Below are positions 40,452 through 49,623 of a stretch of 64,000 nt of DNA, in pieces. The position numbers were made by a program, and so were the translations under genes. This stretch comes from DASUPK01 sp963743575 (lineage in GTDB: Bacteria > Actinomycetota > Thermoleophilia > Solirubrobacterales > 70-9): NCBI GenBank assembly GCA_963743575.1, contig CAVUQC010000002.1:62001-126000 (forward strand). Reading direction: 5' to 3'. Every line of letters begins with the position of its first letter. Positions within the stretch are counted from its first letter, which is position 1. A model generated the notes under the pieces. It did no database searches, was not told the origin of the DNA, and saw only the letters and a list, made by a program, of their open reading frames with translations.

Positions 40452-41132
40452 ATGACACCCGGAACCGCCCAGCTGGCGGAGCTGTTCGCGGACACCCCCG
40501 AAGAGCTGCACCGGCAGGCACTCTCCCATTCATCATGGGTCGAGAGGCGCACCGAGAGCTACGGCCGGCTCGCCTTCCTCGGCGACAGCGTCCTTGGGCT
40601 CTCGGTCGCGACGCTCCTCTTCGAGGGGCATCCCGACGCCGACATCGGCGAGCTCACCAAGATCCTCAATCAGGCGGTCAGCGGGCGCGCCTGTGCCGAG
40701 GTGGCGCGGCGCCTCGACCTGCCGCGGCTGCTCGCCGAGGAAGCTCCCGACGGAGGCGACGGCCTGCCGGTGGACACGCTGCTCGCGTCTGAGCGCACCC
40801 TTGCCTCCGTCTGCGAGGCAGTGATCGGCGCCGCCTATCTGGCCCACGGCTTCGAGCGCGCCTCGGCGGCCGTGATCGAGGCGTTCGATGAGGAGATCGA
40901 GCAGGCCACCCGCGAGCGCATGGACTTCAAGTCCGAGCTCCAGGAGCGCCTTGCCCGGAACGGCGACACCGTTGATTACGAGGTCGCCAGCGAGGCGGGC
41001 CCCCCGCACGATCGCCGCTTCGAGATCCGGGCGACGGTCGGAGGGGATGAGGTCGGCATCGGCTCCGGCAGGAGCAAGAAGCAGGCCGAGCAGGCCGCTG
41101 CCCGCCGTGCCCTCGACCGCCTGCGCGGCTGA
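40452..41132 (+). CDS. rnc: Ribonuclease III with altered catalytic residues
   Basis: A 226-residue RNase III: an N-terminal endonuclease domain (1-~150) and a C-terminal dsRNA-binding domain (~155-224; GSGRSKKQAEQAAARRAL). The signature normally read NERLEFLGD is YGRLAFLGD, so E41 (E. coli numbering) is Ala and E38 is Gly, while D45 is kept. The second site, normally ADTVEALIG, is ASVCEAVIG: D114 is Ser (S119 here) and E117 is kept (E122). Two of the four metal-binding acids are missing, so cleavage may be weak or absent. Location acpP-rnc-smc is canonical. Confidence 0.9.
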   Translation: MTPGTAQLAELFADTPEELHRQALSHSSWVERRTESYGRLAFLGDSVLGLSVATLLFEGHPDADIGELTKILNQAVSGRACAEVARRLDLPRLLAEEAPDGGDGLPVDTLLASERTLASVCEAVIGAAYLAHGFERASAAVIEAFDEEIEQATRERMDFKSELQERLARNGDTVDYEVASEAGPPHDRRFEIRATVGGDEVGIGSGRSKKQAEQAAARRALDRLRG

Positions 41133-41186
41133 CGTCCGAGCCAGGCGCGACGCTTCGCTTCGCCCCCTGCGACCCTTGCGAGAGAG

Positions 41187-44100
41187 ATGTATCTGAAGGC
41201 CATCAACCTGAAGGGCTTCAAGTCCTTTCCCGACCGCACCCGGCTCACCTTTTCGCCGGGCGTCAGCGTGATCGTCGGCCCGAACGGCTCGGGCAAGTCG
41301 AACATCACCGACGCGGTGCTCTGGGCGATGGGCGAGCAGAGCCCCTCCGCGGTGCGCGGCCACCAGATGCGCGACGTGATCTTCGCCGGGGGCAACGGCC
41401 AGTCGCCGCGCCGCTTCGCCGAGGTCGAGGTCGTGATCGACAACTCCGAGGGCCGGGCGGCGAGCGAGTTCTCCGAGATCTCGATCTCGCGGCGGATCGA
41501 GCGCAACGGCGATGGCGAATACCGGTTGAACGGCGCCCGCTGCCGCCTCACGGACGTGGTCGAGGCCCTGTCGGACACGAACATGGGCCGGGAGGCCCAC
41601 TCCGTGATCAGCCAGGGCAAGGTCGAGGCGATCGTGAGCTCGAAGCCCCGTGACCGGCGCCTGCTGATCGAGGAGGCGGCCGGTCTCGGCAAGCACCGGA
41701 AGCGCCGCCACAGCGCCCAGCTCAAGCTGGATCGCACGCGCGACAACCTGGAGCGGGCCATGGACGTGGAGCGAGAGGCCCGCTCGCGCCTCCGGCCGCT
41801 GAAGCGGCAGGCCGAGGCGGCGGAGCGCACGGCCAAGCTCCTGCGTCAGTCGAACGAGCTCCGCGCCCGGATCGTCGCCGATGACCTCCGCGCGCAGCAG
41901 GACCAGCTCACGGCGGCCGAGGCGAAGCTCGCGAAGGTGCGAGCGACGCGGGACTCGGTTGAGAAACGCTTCGAGGAGGTGCGCGCGCGCCGCACCGCGA
42001 TCGAGGAGCGGATCGCGGCCGGCGAGGAGGGGCGGCGCCGCCAGGGCGAGACCTTGGCCGAGGCGCGGGCGGCAACCGAGCGCGTCCGGGCCCGCGCCGA
42101 GGCCCTGGACGTGGCCGAGCGCGACCTCCGCGGTGCCCTCGGCGAGCGGCAGCTTCGCCTGGACGCCCTGGACGAGGAGCCCGAGGAGGCGGCCGGCGCG
42201 GCACGCGTCGCGGAGCTCGAGGCCGAGCTGGCCAAGCTGGGGGAGGACGCTTCCGCGGAGGGCGAGCGCATGCGCGCGGAGGCCGCCGAGGCCGAGCAGG
42301 GGCGCGCCGCCGCCAGGGCCGTCCTCGAGCCGCTGGAGCGGGCCGAGGAGGAGATCTCCGCAGCGCTCCACCGCGCGACGCAGCTGCACGAGACGGCGCG
42401 GGCCGAGGCGCAGAAGGCTTCCGAGCGGCGAGCCGCGCTGGCGGGCGAGCTCGCCGCCGTCGAAGCGAAGCTGGCCGCCGCCGCGGTCGAGGGAGAGCAC
42501 GAGGCCCTCGCGGGAATGCTGGAGGCGGGCTCCGGGCTCGAGCGCGCTGTCTCGGCGGTGCTCGGAGAGCGGCTGCGGGCCTCCATCGTCGGCTCCGTCG
42601 GCGAGGGACGGGAGCGCCTGGCAGGCGCCGAGGGCGCCGCGCGCGCCCTGATCTCCTCCGGGCCGTCCAAGCCGGCATCGCCGGCGCCGAAGGAAGGCGC
42701 CCGCCGCCTGCTCGACCTGATCGAGGCTCGTGGCGAGGCCGCCCCGATCACCGAGCGCCTGCTGGCCGACGCCTGGCTGGTCGACGACCTCGGCGATCTG
42801 GACGAGGGATTCGCCGGCGTGGCCGTCACCGTGGACGGCGAATGCTTCGACGCCGCCGCCGGCGAGATCCGGCGGCTGCCCCGCGAGGGCACCGACCCCG
42901 CCCTGGCCGCGCGTTCCGAGCGGGAGGACCTCGCCTCGCGACTCGCCCAGCGTGAGCAGACCGAGGAACGGGCGAGGCGGGACCTGGAGCTGGCCGAGTC
43001 GGCACTCGCCGAGGCCCGCGGGCGCGAGGAGGAATCCCAGAAGGCCATCCGGGAAGCCCGCCGGACGCTCGATCAAGCCGCGGAGGAGGCGAGCCGCACC
43101 GGCTGGCTGGCGGAGCGGCACGCCGAGCGCGAGGGCGAGGGTTCGAGCACCGCGATCCAGCGCGCCAAGCTCGAAGCCGAGCTGGCCGCCGAGCGCCGCC
43201 ACGCCGAGGGCGCGGAGCGCGCCCGCGAGAAGCGCCAGCACGACCGCGAGGAGCTCGAGCGGCGGATCGCCCTCGAGCAGCGGACCCTGCCGGCCCTGGG
43301 CCGGGCGCGCGAAGCCCTGCTCCGCGTAGCCGAGCGGCTCGAGGCGCATGCCGCGAAGCTCGCCGAGGTCGAGGGAGAGGATGGAGGCGACGTGGCCGCC
43401 GAGCTCCGGGAATGCTCGCAGCAGGAGTTCGGCCTGCAGGGAGAGCTCCGTGAGGCGAGCGAGGCGATGACCGTCGCGGAGGTCGAGGCCACCCAGCTGC
43501 GCGGGCATCGCGATGAGAACACGGCCGAGCTGCAGCGGCTCGGCGCGGCCCTGGGTGTGGAACTGGGGGCCACGGCCGAGTCGCTCGGGGACGAGGAGCG
43601 CGAGACGATCGAGACGAAGCTCGCGAGGCTCGATCGCAACCGCGAGCAGATCGGCCCCGTGAACCCGCTGGCCGAGCGCGAGTACGAGGAGGCGCGCGAG
43701 CATGTCACGGAGCTGGCCGAGCAGCGCAAGGACCTCGAGAAGGCGATCACCGAGCTGCGGGCCCTGGTCCGCCGCACGGACAGGGAGATCGCGGCCGCCT
43801 TCGAGGAGACCTTCGAGGCGACCGCCCGAGGCTTCGAGGAGATGGTCGCCGAGCTCTTCCCGGGCGGCAAGGGGCGTCTGCGCCGGGTGGACGTGGGGCC
43901 GCGGCCGTTTGCCGGGCAGATTCCGGAGGCCGATGGGGATGCCCCGGCCGACCCGGACGAAGAGATCCTCCCGCCCGACGACGATGGGGGAGTCGAGATC
44001 GAGGTGACCCCAGCCGGCAAGTCAACCCGCCGCCTCTCGCTCCTCTCCGGCGGCGAGAAGTCTCTGGTTGCGCTCGCCTTCGTCTTCGCCGTCCTGATGG

Positions 44101-44381
44101 CGCGGCCGTGTCCCTTCTACATCCTCGACGAGGTCGAGGCCGCCCTCGACGACATCAACATCGACCGCTTCCTGCGCCTGGTGCGCCGGTTCGCCGAGCG
44201 TTCCCAGTTCATCGTCGTCACCCACCAGAAGCGGACGATGGATGCCGCCGACATCCTCTACGGCGTCAGCATGGGCGGCGACGGCATCACCAAGGTCGTC
44301 TCGCGAAAGTTGCCGCGCGACGAGCTCGAGACGCTGCCGGGCGGGCCGGAGGCGGCGGACGCCGCAGCCGAGGCCGCCTGA
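41187..44381 (+). CDS. smc: Chromosome partition protein SMC
   Basis: ATPase that compacts and segregates chromosomes with ScpA/ScpB (not in this window). The 1064-residue chain has MYLKAINLKGFKSFPDRT, Walker A GPNGSGKSN (~31), a coiled coil, a hinge (~450-570; VDDLGDLDEGFAGVAVTVDG), a second coil, the ABC signature LLSGGEKSLVALAF (~952) and Walker B FYILDEVEAALDD (~976). It is about 100 residues shorter than typical bacterial SMC, mainly in the coils. A 1056-codon open frame on the other strand is a composition artefact. Confidence 0.96.
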   Translation: MYLKAINLKGFKSFPDRTRLTFSPGVSVIVGPNGSGKSNITDAVLWAMGEQSPSAVRGHQMRDVIFAGGNGQSPRRFAEVEVVIDNSEGRAASEFSEISISRRIERNGDGEYRLNGARCRLTDVVEALSDTNMGREAHSVISQGKVEAIVSSKPRDRRLLIEEAAGLGKHRKRRHSAQLKLDRTRDNLERAMDVEREARSRLRPLKRQAEAAERTAKLLRQSNELRARIVADDLRAQQDQLTAAEAKLAKVRATRDSVEKRFEEVRARRTAIEERIAAGEEGRRRQGETLAEARAATERVRARAEALDVAERDLRGALGERQLRLDALDEEPEEAAGAARVAELEAELAKLGEDASAEGERMRAEAAEAEQGRAAARAVLEPLERAEEEISAALHRATQLHETARAEAQKASERRAALAGELAAVEAKLAAAAVEGEHEALAGMLEAGSGLERAVSAVLGERLRASIVGSVGEGRERLAGAEGAARALISSGPSKPASPAPKEGARRLLDLIEARGEAAPITERLLADAWLVDDLGDLDEGFAGVAVTVDGECFDAAAGEIRRLPREGTDPALAARSEREDLASRLAQREQTEERARRDLELAESALAEARGREEESQKAIREARRTLDQAAEEASRTGWLAERHAEREGEGSSTAIQRAKLEAELAAERRHAEGAERAREKRQHDREELERRIALEQRTLPALGRAREALLRVAERLEAHAAKLAEVEGEDGGDVAAELRECSQQEFGLQGELREASEAMTVAEVEATQLRGHRDENTAELQRLGAALGVELGATAESLGDEERETIETKLARLDRNREQIGPVNPLAEREYEEAREHVTELAEQRKDLEKAITELRALVRRTDREIAAAFEETFEATARGFEEMVAELFPGGKGRLRRVDVGPRPFAGQIPEADGDAPADPDEEILPPDDDGGVEIEVTPAGKSTRRLSLLSGGEKSLVALAFVFAVLMARPCPFYILDEVEAALDDINIDRFLRLVRRFAERSQFIVVTHQKRTMDAADILYGVSMGGDGITKVVSRKLPRDELETLPGGPEAADAAAEAA

Positions 44382-44388
44382 CCGGCCC

Positions 44389-47232
44389 TCAGAGCCCGAG
44401 ACCGGAGAGCTGCTCCCGAGAAGAGACGTCGAGCTTGCGGTAGACCGCCCCCAGGTGAGCCTCGACGGTCTTCCTGGTGACGAACAGTTGCTCCGCGATT
44501 TCGGGGTTCGCAAGCCCCGAGGCCGCGAGCTCTGCGACCTGGCGCTCTCTCGGGGTGAGCGAATCCAGGCCGCTGGTGCGCTCACGGCGAGGCCTCCCAC
44601 CAGCGGCGCGCAGCTCGGTGAGCGCGACGTTCGCAAGCGGAACGGCTCCCAGCCGTCTGCTGAGATCGAGCGCCGAGCGAAGCGGCACGCGCGCGTCCCG
44701 CGTGTGGCGCCCTCGGCGCAGTGCCATGCCGAGCCCGAGGAACGCCCGTGCGCGCTCGAGCTCGGCCCGCGCGGTCGCGAGCGGCTTGAGAGACTCCCGA
44801 AGCATCTCCACGCCCGCAACGCCAGGGGTGAGGGACCCGAGTGTCGCGAGGCCAACCCCGATCGCGCGCGGCGAACCGATCTGGCGGCCGATCTCGAGCT
44901 GCTCGGTCGCGAGCTCGGTCGCCCGCCCGGCCTGACCCAGCTCACCAGCGGCCTGGGCAGCGAGGGTTCGCCACCAGCAATACCCCGGGCTGGGCGCGTC
45001 GATCGCGAGCAGCCGCTCACCCGCGGCCAGGGCCATCGCCAACGCGGTCTCCCAGTCGCGGCGGGCCCACGCCAGGTGGGCCCTTCCGAGTGGAAGCCAA
45101 CCCCAGCCCCATGTTCCCGGCGCGGCGGACTCCAGATGCGGAGGCAGGCTCAGCTGTCGCTCCGCGGCGTCGAGCTCGCCGCGGTCGACCTTCATGCAGG
45201 CGTACGCGATTCGCAGGGGAAGCTTGGCCACCTCCCAGGCGCCCTCGGTCATGGAGAAGATCGTCTCCGCGTCGGCCAGCCCACCAATCAGGTCGCCCCG
45301 CCGCCACCGGGACCAGACCCGATCGTGCAGAGCCTCCGCGGTCTCCAGCCTGCTCCCGCGGCGGCGAGCCCGCTGAAGGCTCGCCCCAATCAGCCGTTCG
45401 GCCTCGGCATGAGCGTCGATGCCGGCCAGGACGAACGCCGGACCCGTTCCCGTCAGGGAGGGGAGCGCGTCCGCGAGCTCGGGATCGAACATGCGCTCGG
45501 CAGCCCAGGTCACCTCCGCCACTGCCCTCTCCCGGTCGCCGCGAAGGTAGGCGTCAAGAGCGACAAGGTGCCGCCTCACAACCTCGGCCGCGGTCGGCTC
45601 TCCGTCAGCGCCCAGCCGTGGGCCCACGAGCCGTCGCCTGACCTCCGCCTTCAGCTCCTCGCGGGGCCGGCCCGCGATGCCGTAGCTGAAGAGGAGTTCC
45701 GCCTCGATCGGCCCGCCGCTGCCAGGGGGTATCGCGTCGAGCGCTGCCCTGACGGCCTCGAAAGCCCCCAGCGTGTCGCCGGCCAGGTATCGGCTCTGCG
45801 CCAGCGCACCATGGATGGTCCCCTGCAGCTCCGGTGGCACGTCACCCTCGGTGGCCGCCTCGAGGTGTTCGAGCGCATTCGCATCGCTGGCCGCCAGCTC
45901 GGCGAGCCCGAGCTCGAGCAGCAGCAACGGATCGCTGGAGTGTGTTCCCTCAGCCAGCGCGCGGCGCAGAAACGCGATCGCCTCCTCCGCGCCGCCGCGC
46001 ATCCTGGCTTCCCGGGCGGCCGCTCGCAGCTCCTCCGTTGACCATTGCTGGCCCCTCGGCTCGGTCTGCAGCAGGTGGGCGGCGACCTGCTCGGCCGCGT
46101 GCCCTCTCTCGTGCAGCACGCTCGCGGCCAGCATGTGGCCGCGCTCACGTGCCGCCGGCGCGAGGCGGTCGTACAGGGCGCTTCTGACGATAGGATGCGA
46201 GAAGCGCAACGGCAGCTCGCGCTCCACCAGGCCGATCTCCGCAAGCTCGTCGGCCGCCCTGGCGGCAACCGCCGGATCGAGGTCGGCGTGCGCGGCGACG
46301 ACCTGCACCTCGGCTCGTTCCAGGATGGCGAGCGACATCGCGACCCGACTGCTCTGTTCGGGCAGCCGGGAAAGCCTGGTCAGGGTCCAGTTCGCGACCG
46401 AGGACGGCCCGAGTTCGGCGATTCGCTCGGCGCCCTCCCGATCAGCGGAGATCTGCTGGGTCGCCGTGGCGATTGCGATCTCTCGGAGCAGGAAGGGGTT
46501 CCCGCCCGTGATGCTGTACGCGGCCGAGGAGAACTCTCGGCTCGGCGGCCCGAGCAGGTCCTCGAGCACGCGTCCCGAGCCGCCCTCGGTGAGGGGGGCA
46601 GGTCGAATCCGCAACTCGGTGGAAAGCTTGGAGAAGCTGCCGGATTGCAGTACAGAGTCCCCTCGCGAGGCGAGGATCAGGTTGAGCGGATGCTCCCCGG
46701 CCCGCCCCGCGACGTACTCCAGCGACCGGATCGAGGGTTGATCCGCCCACTGGATGTCGTCGACCAGCACAGCAGTCGGCCTGAGCTCGGAGAGATGGAC
46801 GAATGCCCAGTAGATCCCGTGCAGGAGCGCGAAATCGAGGTCCTGTGGCGGGAGCGAGGCGCCCGCAGGGACTCCCCCCAAGAGGGGCGCCGCAACTGCT
46901 GCGGCCCCCATCAGGGTGCGGGAGGCCATCTCCGGGTCCTGGATCTCCGGTTCGAGCAGCTGCCGGATCACACCGAAGGCAAACGGGCGCTCGAGCTCTG
47001 CCGCGCGAGCCTGAAGACAGCGCATTCCACGGGACTCTGCGGCGGCTCTCGCCTCCGACAGGAGCCTCGTCTTGCCGATCCCGGCCTCGCCCTCGATCAG
47101 TAGGACGCGACCCGAGCCCGCCATCGCCGCGTCCAGCGCAGCGGCGAGCGACGCCACCTCCCGGCCTCTCTCGACCAAGGCCGGGACGACACCTCCGCCC
47201 GGTGCCTCGCCCCTCAGAGTGGTCCCGTTCAC
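44389..47232 (-). CDS. LAL-family LuxR transcriptional regulator (AAA ATPase + TPR-like + HTH)
   Basis: A 947-residue regulator. N-terminal ATPase: Walker A IEGEAGIGKTRLL and Walker B AVLVDDIQWAD; a long alpha-helical repeat region in the middle; and a C-terminal LuxR HTH: LTPRERQVAELAASGLANPEIAEQLFVTRKTVEAHLGAVYRKL. Large ATP-binding LuxR (LAL/MalT-like) proteins respond to an inducer bound by the helical region. GTG 47232 is chosen because AGGAGGG lies just before it; the frame is open further out. Target genes are unknown; divergent neighbours are secreted-protein genes. Confidence 0.88.
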   Translation of the reverse strand: MNGTTLRGEAPGGGVVPALVERGREVASLAAALDAAMAGSGRVLLIEGEAGIGKTRLLSEARAAAESRGMRCLQARAAELERPFAFGVIRQLLEPEIQDPEMASRTLMGAAAVAAPLLGGVPAGASLPPQDLDFALLHGIYWAFVHLSELRPTAVLVDDIQWADQPSIRSLEYVAGRAGEHPLNLILASRGDSVLQSGSFSKLSTELRIRPAPLTEGGSGRVLEDLLGPPSREFSSAAYSITGGNPFLLREIAIATATQQISADREGAERIAELGPSSVANWTLTRLSRLPEQSSRVAMSLAILERAEVQVVAAHADLDPAVAARAADELAEIGLVERELPLRFSHPIVRSALYDRLAPAARERGHMLAASVLHERGHAAEQVAAHLLQTEPRGQQWSTEELRAAAREARMRGGAEEAIAFLRRALAEGTHSSDPLLLLELGLAELAASDANALEHLEAATEGDVPPELQGTIHGALAQSRYLAGDTLGAFEAVRAALDAIPPGSGGPIEAELLFSYGIAGRPREELKAEVRRRLVGPRLGADGEPTAAEVVRRHLVALDAYLRGDRERAVAEVTWAAERMFDPELADALPSLTGTGPAFVLAGIDAHAEAERLIGASLQRARRRGSRLETAEALHDRVWSRWRRGDLIGGLADAETIFSMTEGAWEVAKLPLRIAYACMKVDRGELDAAERQLSLPPHLESAAPGTWGWGWLPLGRAHLAWARRDWETALAMALAAGERLLAIDAPSPGYCWWRTLAAQAAGELGQAGRATELATEQLEIGRQIGSPRAIGVGLATLGSLTPGVAGVEMLRESLKPLATARAELERARAFLGLGMALRRGRHTRDARVPLRSALDLSRRLGAVPLANVALTELRAAGGRPRRERTSGLDSLTPRERQVAELAASGLANPEIAEQLFVTRKTVEAHLGAVYRKLDVSSREQLSGLGL

Positions 47233-47370
47233 GTCCCTCCTCCTCTTGTCGCCCAGGGTACCGGCGGGCGGGAAAAGTTTGGGGTGCCTCCCCGATGAAG
47301 AACCGGCCCAGGGCCCGGAGAATCGCATCGCGTCATCCAGGTGGCAGTCGGTCTTGAGGAAAGGACTCAG

Positions 47371-47961
47371 ATGCGGTCAATGCTCGGTGGCAGGAGACCT
47401 TCAGCGTCGTCGGTCATCTCGGTGCTTGCTCTGATCATCGCCGTGGGCGGCGGCTCTTACGCGGTGGCCCTCAACGGCAAGGACAAGAAGGTGATCAGGA
47501 AGGTGGCGAACGGCCAGATCACCAAGCGGGCGAAGCAGCTTTCCGTCGGTCACGCGGATAGCGCGCAGACGGCTGCCGAAGCGGCGGCCCTTGGCGGGAT
47601 CCCAGCGTCCGGATACACTCGGAGCGACTGCAACACGACCACGGGCCAGGCCAAGGGCATTGCGACCGTGGTGGCCAGCGCCGGATATCCGTCGACCTTC
47701 ACGGACCTGGGGCTCAACGGCTACAACTGCAGCGGCCAGGCGGTCCAGGCGAAGCGGATCAATACGGGCTGGTATGAGGTCCGCTGGCTGGGCAACCCGT
47801 CGTTCATCGCGATCGGGACGTCCGACACCGGCGCCGGCGGCATTCCCTTCAGCGACAACGTCAGCGTCCTGAAGAACGGCTCCGGGGACTTCATCGTGTA
47901 CGTCATGGAGGTCGCGAGCGCCAGCGGCAAGGACCACCCCTTCCACGTCGTTCTCTACTAG
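47371..47961 (+). CDS. Secreted protein with the SP-hydrophobic N-terminal module (paralog 2)
   Basis: A 196-residue exported protein, function unknown. Arg-rich start, hydrophobic SASSVISVLALIIAVGGGSYA, then a Lys-rich segment (NGKDKKVIRKVANGQITK) and an Ala-rich helix ending in ALGGIPASGY. The same order, including LGG(I/T)PASG(Y/F), occurs in the protein at 51671. The C-terminal ~110 residues are beta-rich with two Cys. AAAGGA precedes ATG 47371. It is divergent from the LAL regulator across 138 nt (47233-47370), which may control it. Confidence 0.65.
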   Translation: MRSMLGGRRPSASSVISVLALIIAVGGGSYAVALNGKDKKVIRKVANGQITKRAKQLSVGHADSAQTAAEAAALGGIPASGYTRSDCNTTTGQAKGIATVVASAGYPSTFTDLGLNGYNCSGQAVQAKRINTGWYEVRWLGNPSFIAIGTSDTGAGGIPFSDNVSVLKNGSGDFIVYVMEVASASGKDHPFHVVLY

Positions 47962-47975
47962 CCAGGGAGGATCAA

Positions 47976-48566
47976 GTGCGCTCGAGAAACAGGTTTCATC
48001 CCTCGCCCGCGATGGTCGTCGCGGTGCTCGCTCTGGTGGCCGCGGCCGCCGGGGTGGCGATCGCCAACCCGATCGCCAAGAGCTCGAAGAAGAGCAAGGG
48101 TGTGAGCGCCAAGAAGGTGAGGAGCATCGCCACCTCGGTGGCGAGTGCCCAGATCGCAACGCAGGCCCCGGGCCTATCAGTCGCAAACGCCGCCAACGCG
48201 ACCAACGCGACCAACGCCGGTCACGCATCCAGTGCGACCACCGCCGGCAGTGCCAACCCGATCGCCTTCGCCCACGTCTCGTCCGACGGGGTGGTCGACC
48301 CGGCACAGTCAAAGACCCTCGCCCAGAGCAATGTGACCCAACCCGACGCGGGCGTCGGCTTCTACTGCTTCTCCAACCTCGGCTTCTCGTTCAAGGGGGC
48401 TGAGGTGACGGTGGACTACGACGACTCCTTTGGACCGATCACCCCTCAGTTTGGAGATCACGATTCGAGCCAGTGCAGTCCGCCCGCTCAGGCATATGTC
48501 CTGTTCCTCCTGGGTGATGACTCAGGGACGCCCCCGACCGGCTTCTTCATCACCTTCTACGACTAG
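47976..48566 (+). CDS. Secreted protein with the SP-hydrophobic N-terminal module (paralog 3)
   Basis: A 196-residue exported protein, function unknown, 14 nt after paralog 2 and probably cotranscribed with it. NRFHPSPAMVVAVLALVAA is followed by Lys/Ser-rich sequence, then an Ala/Asn repeat (LSVANAANATNATNAGHASS) that looks like a stalk, and a C-terminal beta domain with two Cys (FYCFSN, SSQCSPP). GGGAGG precedes GTG 47976. Confidence 0.65.
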   Translation: MRSRNRFHPSPAMVVAVLALVAAAAGVAIANPIAKSSKKSKGVSAKKVRSIATSVASAQIATQAPGLSVANAANATNATNAGHASSATTAGSANPIAFAHVSSDGVVDPAQSKTLAQSNVTQPDAGVGFYCFSNLGFSFKGAEVTVDYDDSFGPITPQFGDHDSSQCSPPAQAYVLFLLGDDSGTPPTGFFITFYD

Positions 48567-48603
48567 ACGGCCGGCTCCGTGTAGGGGGGCGGAGGGCGGC
48601 CGG

Positions 48604-48609
48604 TACCCT
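48604..48609 (+). promoter_or_regulatory. -10 box (TACCCT) of ftsY
   Basis: TACCCT ends 8 nt before GTG 48618 and suggests ftsY is transcribed independently of the secreted-protein genes before it. Confidence 0.5.
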
Positions 48610-48617
48610 CCGCCGCC

Positions 48618-49610
48618 GTGGCTCGCACCTGGCAAGAGGCGTTCGATCTCGGCGACCGTGAGATCCGGGACGTTGAGGATGGGAATGAGCGCTCCGGCGT
48701 CTTCCGGCGACTGCGTGTGGGGCTCACCCGCAGCCGCCAGGCGCTCACCGCCGAGCTCTCCTCCAGCTTCACCGAACGGATCGACGACGAGACCTGGGAG
48801 CACATCGAGGAGGCCCTGATCCTGGCCGACGTCGGTGCGCCGACCACGGCGGCGGTGGTGCGTCGCCTCGAGGACGAGGTCGAGGCCGGCGAGCTGACCG
48901 GCGGCGAGGCGCTGCGCGAGCGCCTGATCGCGCTGCTGGCCGAGACGGCGTCGCCCGGCGGGGAGGACGTGGCAAAGATTCATCTCCCTGATCGGCCCTC
49001 CGTCCTGATGGTCGTGGGAGTGAACGGCACCGGAAAGACGACGACGATCGGCAAGATCGCCTGGCACCTGCAGAAGGAGCTCGGGCTCGACGTGATCGTC
49101 GCCGCGGCGGATACCTACCGGGCCGCGGCCGTCAACCAGCTGCAGGAGTGGACCGATCGCGCCGGGACGCAGATCGTGCGCGGCACCGAGGGCGGCGATC
49201 CCGGTGCAGTCGTCTATGACGGAGTCGCTGCCGCGCAGGCGCGGAGCGCCGACGTCGTGATCTGCGACACAGCCGGGCGCCTCCACACCCACGGCAACCT
49301 GATGGAGGAGCTGGCCAAGGTCCGCCGTGTGATCACCAAGCAGCTACCCGAGGCGCCACACGAGACGCTGGTGGTGATCGACGCCACCACCGGGCAGAAC
49401 GGCGTTCGCCAGGCTCAGGAGTTCGCCAAGTCGGTCGAGGTGACCGGCGCGGTCCTGACCAAGCTCGATGGCAGCGCCAAGGGTGGGGTGGCGCTGGCGA
49501 TCGCCTCGGAGCTCGGCATCCCGGTCAAGCTGATCGGGATCGGGGAATCCCTCGAGGACCTGCGCCCGTTCGACGCCGAGGAGTTCGCCCGGGCGCTGCT
49601 CACCGAGTAG
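48618..49610 (+). CDS. ftsY: Signal recognition particle receptor FtsY
   Basis: GTPase that docks ribosome-SRP complexes at the membrane. The 330-residue protein has the helical N domain (SSSFTERIDDETWEHIEEAL), G domain P-loop VGVNGTGKTTTIGKIA, DTYRAAAVNQL, DTAGRLHTHGNLMEEL, TKLDGSAKGG and GIGESLEDLRPF. The acidic membrane-targeting A domain of some FtsY proteins is absent. Its partner ffh lies 2.8 kb downstream, separated by envelope genes. Confidence 0.95.
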   Translation: MARTWQEAFDLGDREIRDVEDGNERSGVFRRLRVGLTRSRQALTAELSSSFTERIDDETWEHIEEALILADVGAPTTAAVVRRLEDEVEAGELTGGEALRERLIALLAETASPGGEDVAKIHLPDRPSVLMVVGVNGTGKTTTIGKIAWHLQKELGLDVIVAAADTYRAAAVNQLQEWTDRAGTQIVRGTEGGDPGAVVYDGVAAAQARSADVVICDTAGRLHTHGNLMEELAKVRRVITKQLPEAPHETLVVIDATTGQNGVRQAQEFAKSVEVTGAVLTKLDGSAKGGVALAIASELGIPVKLIGIGESLEDLRPFDAEEFARALLTE

Positions 49611-49623
49611 CAAGAAAACCACC

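Noticed and set aside
40533..43703. 1056-codon open frame on the minus strand
   Set aside because: It lies opposite smc and rnc; its composition (Leu/Arg/Gly/Ala rich, no domains) is that of the complement of a GC-rich coding region, and smc is unmistakable.
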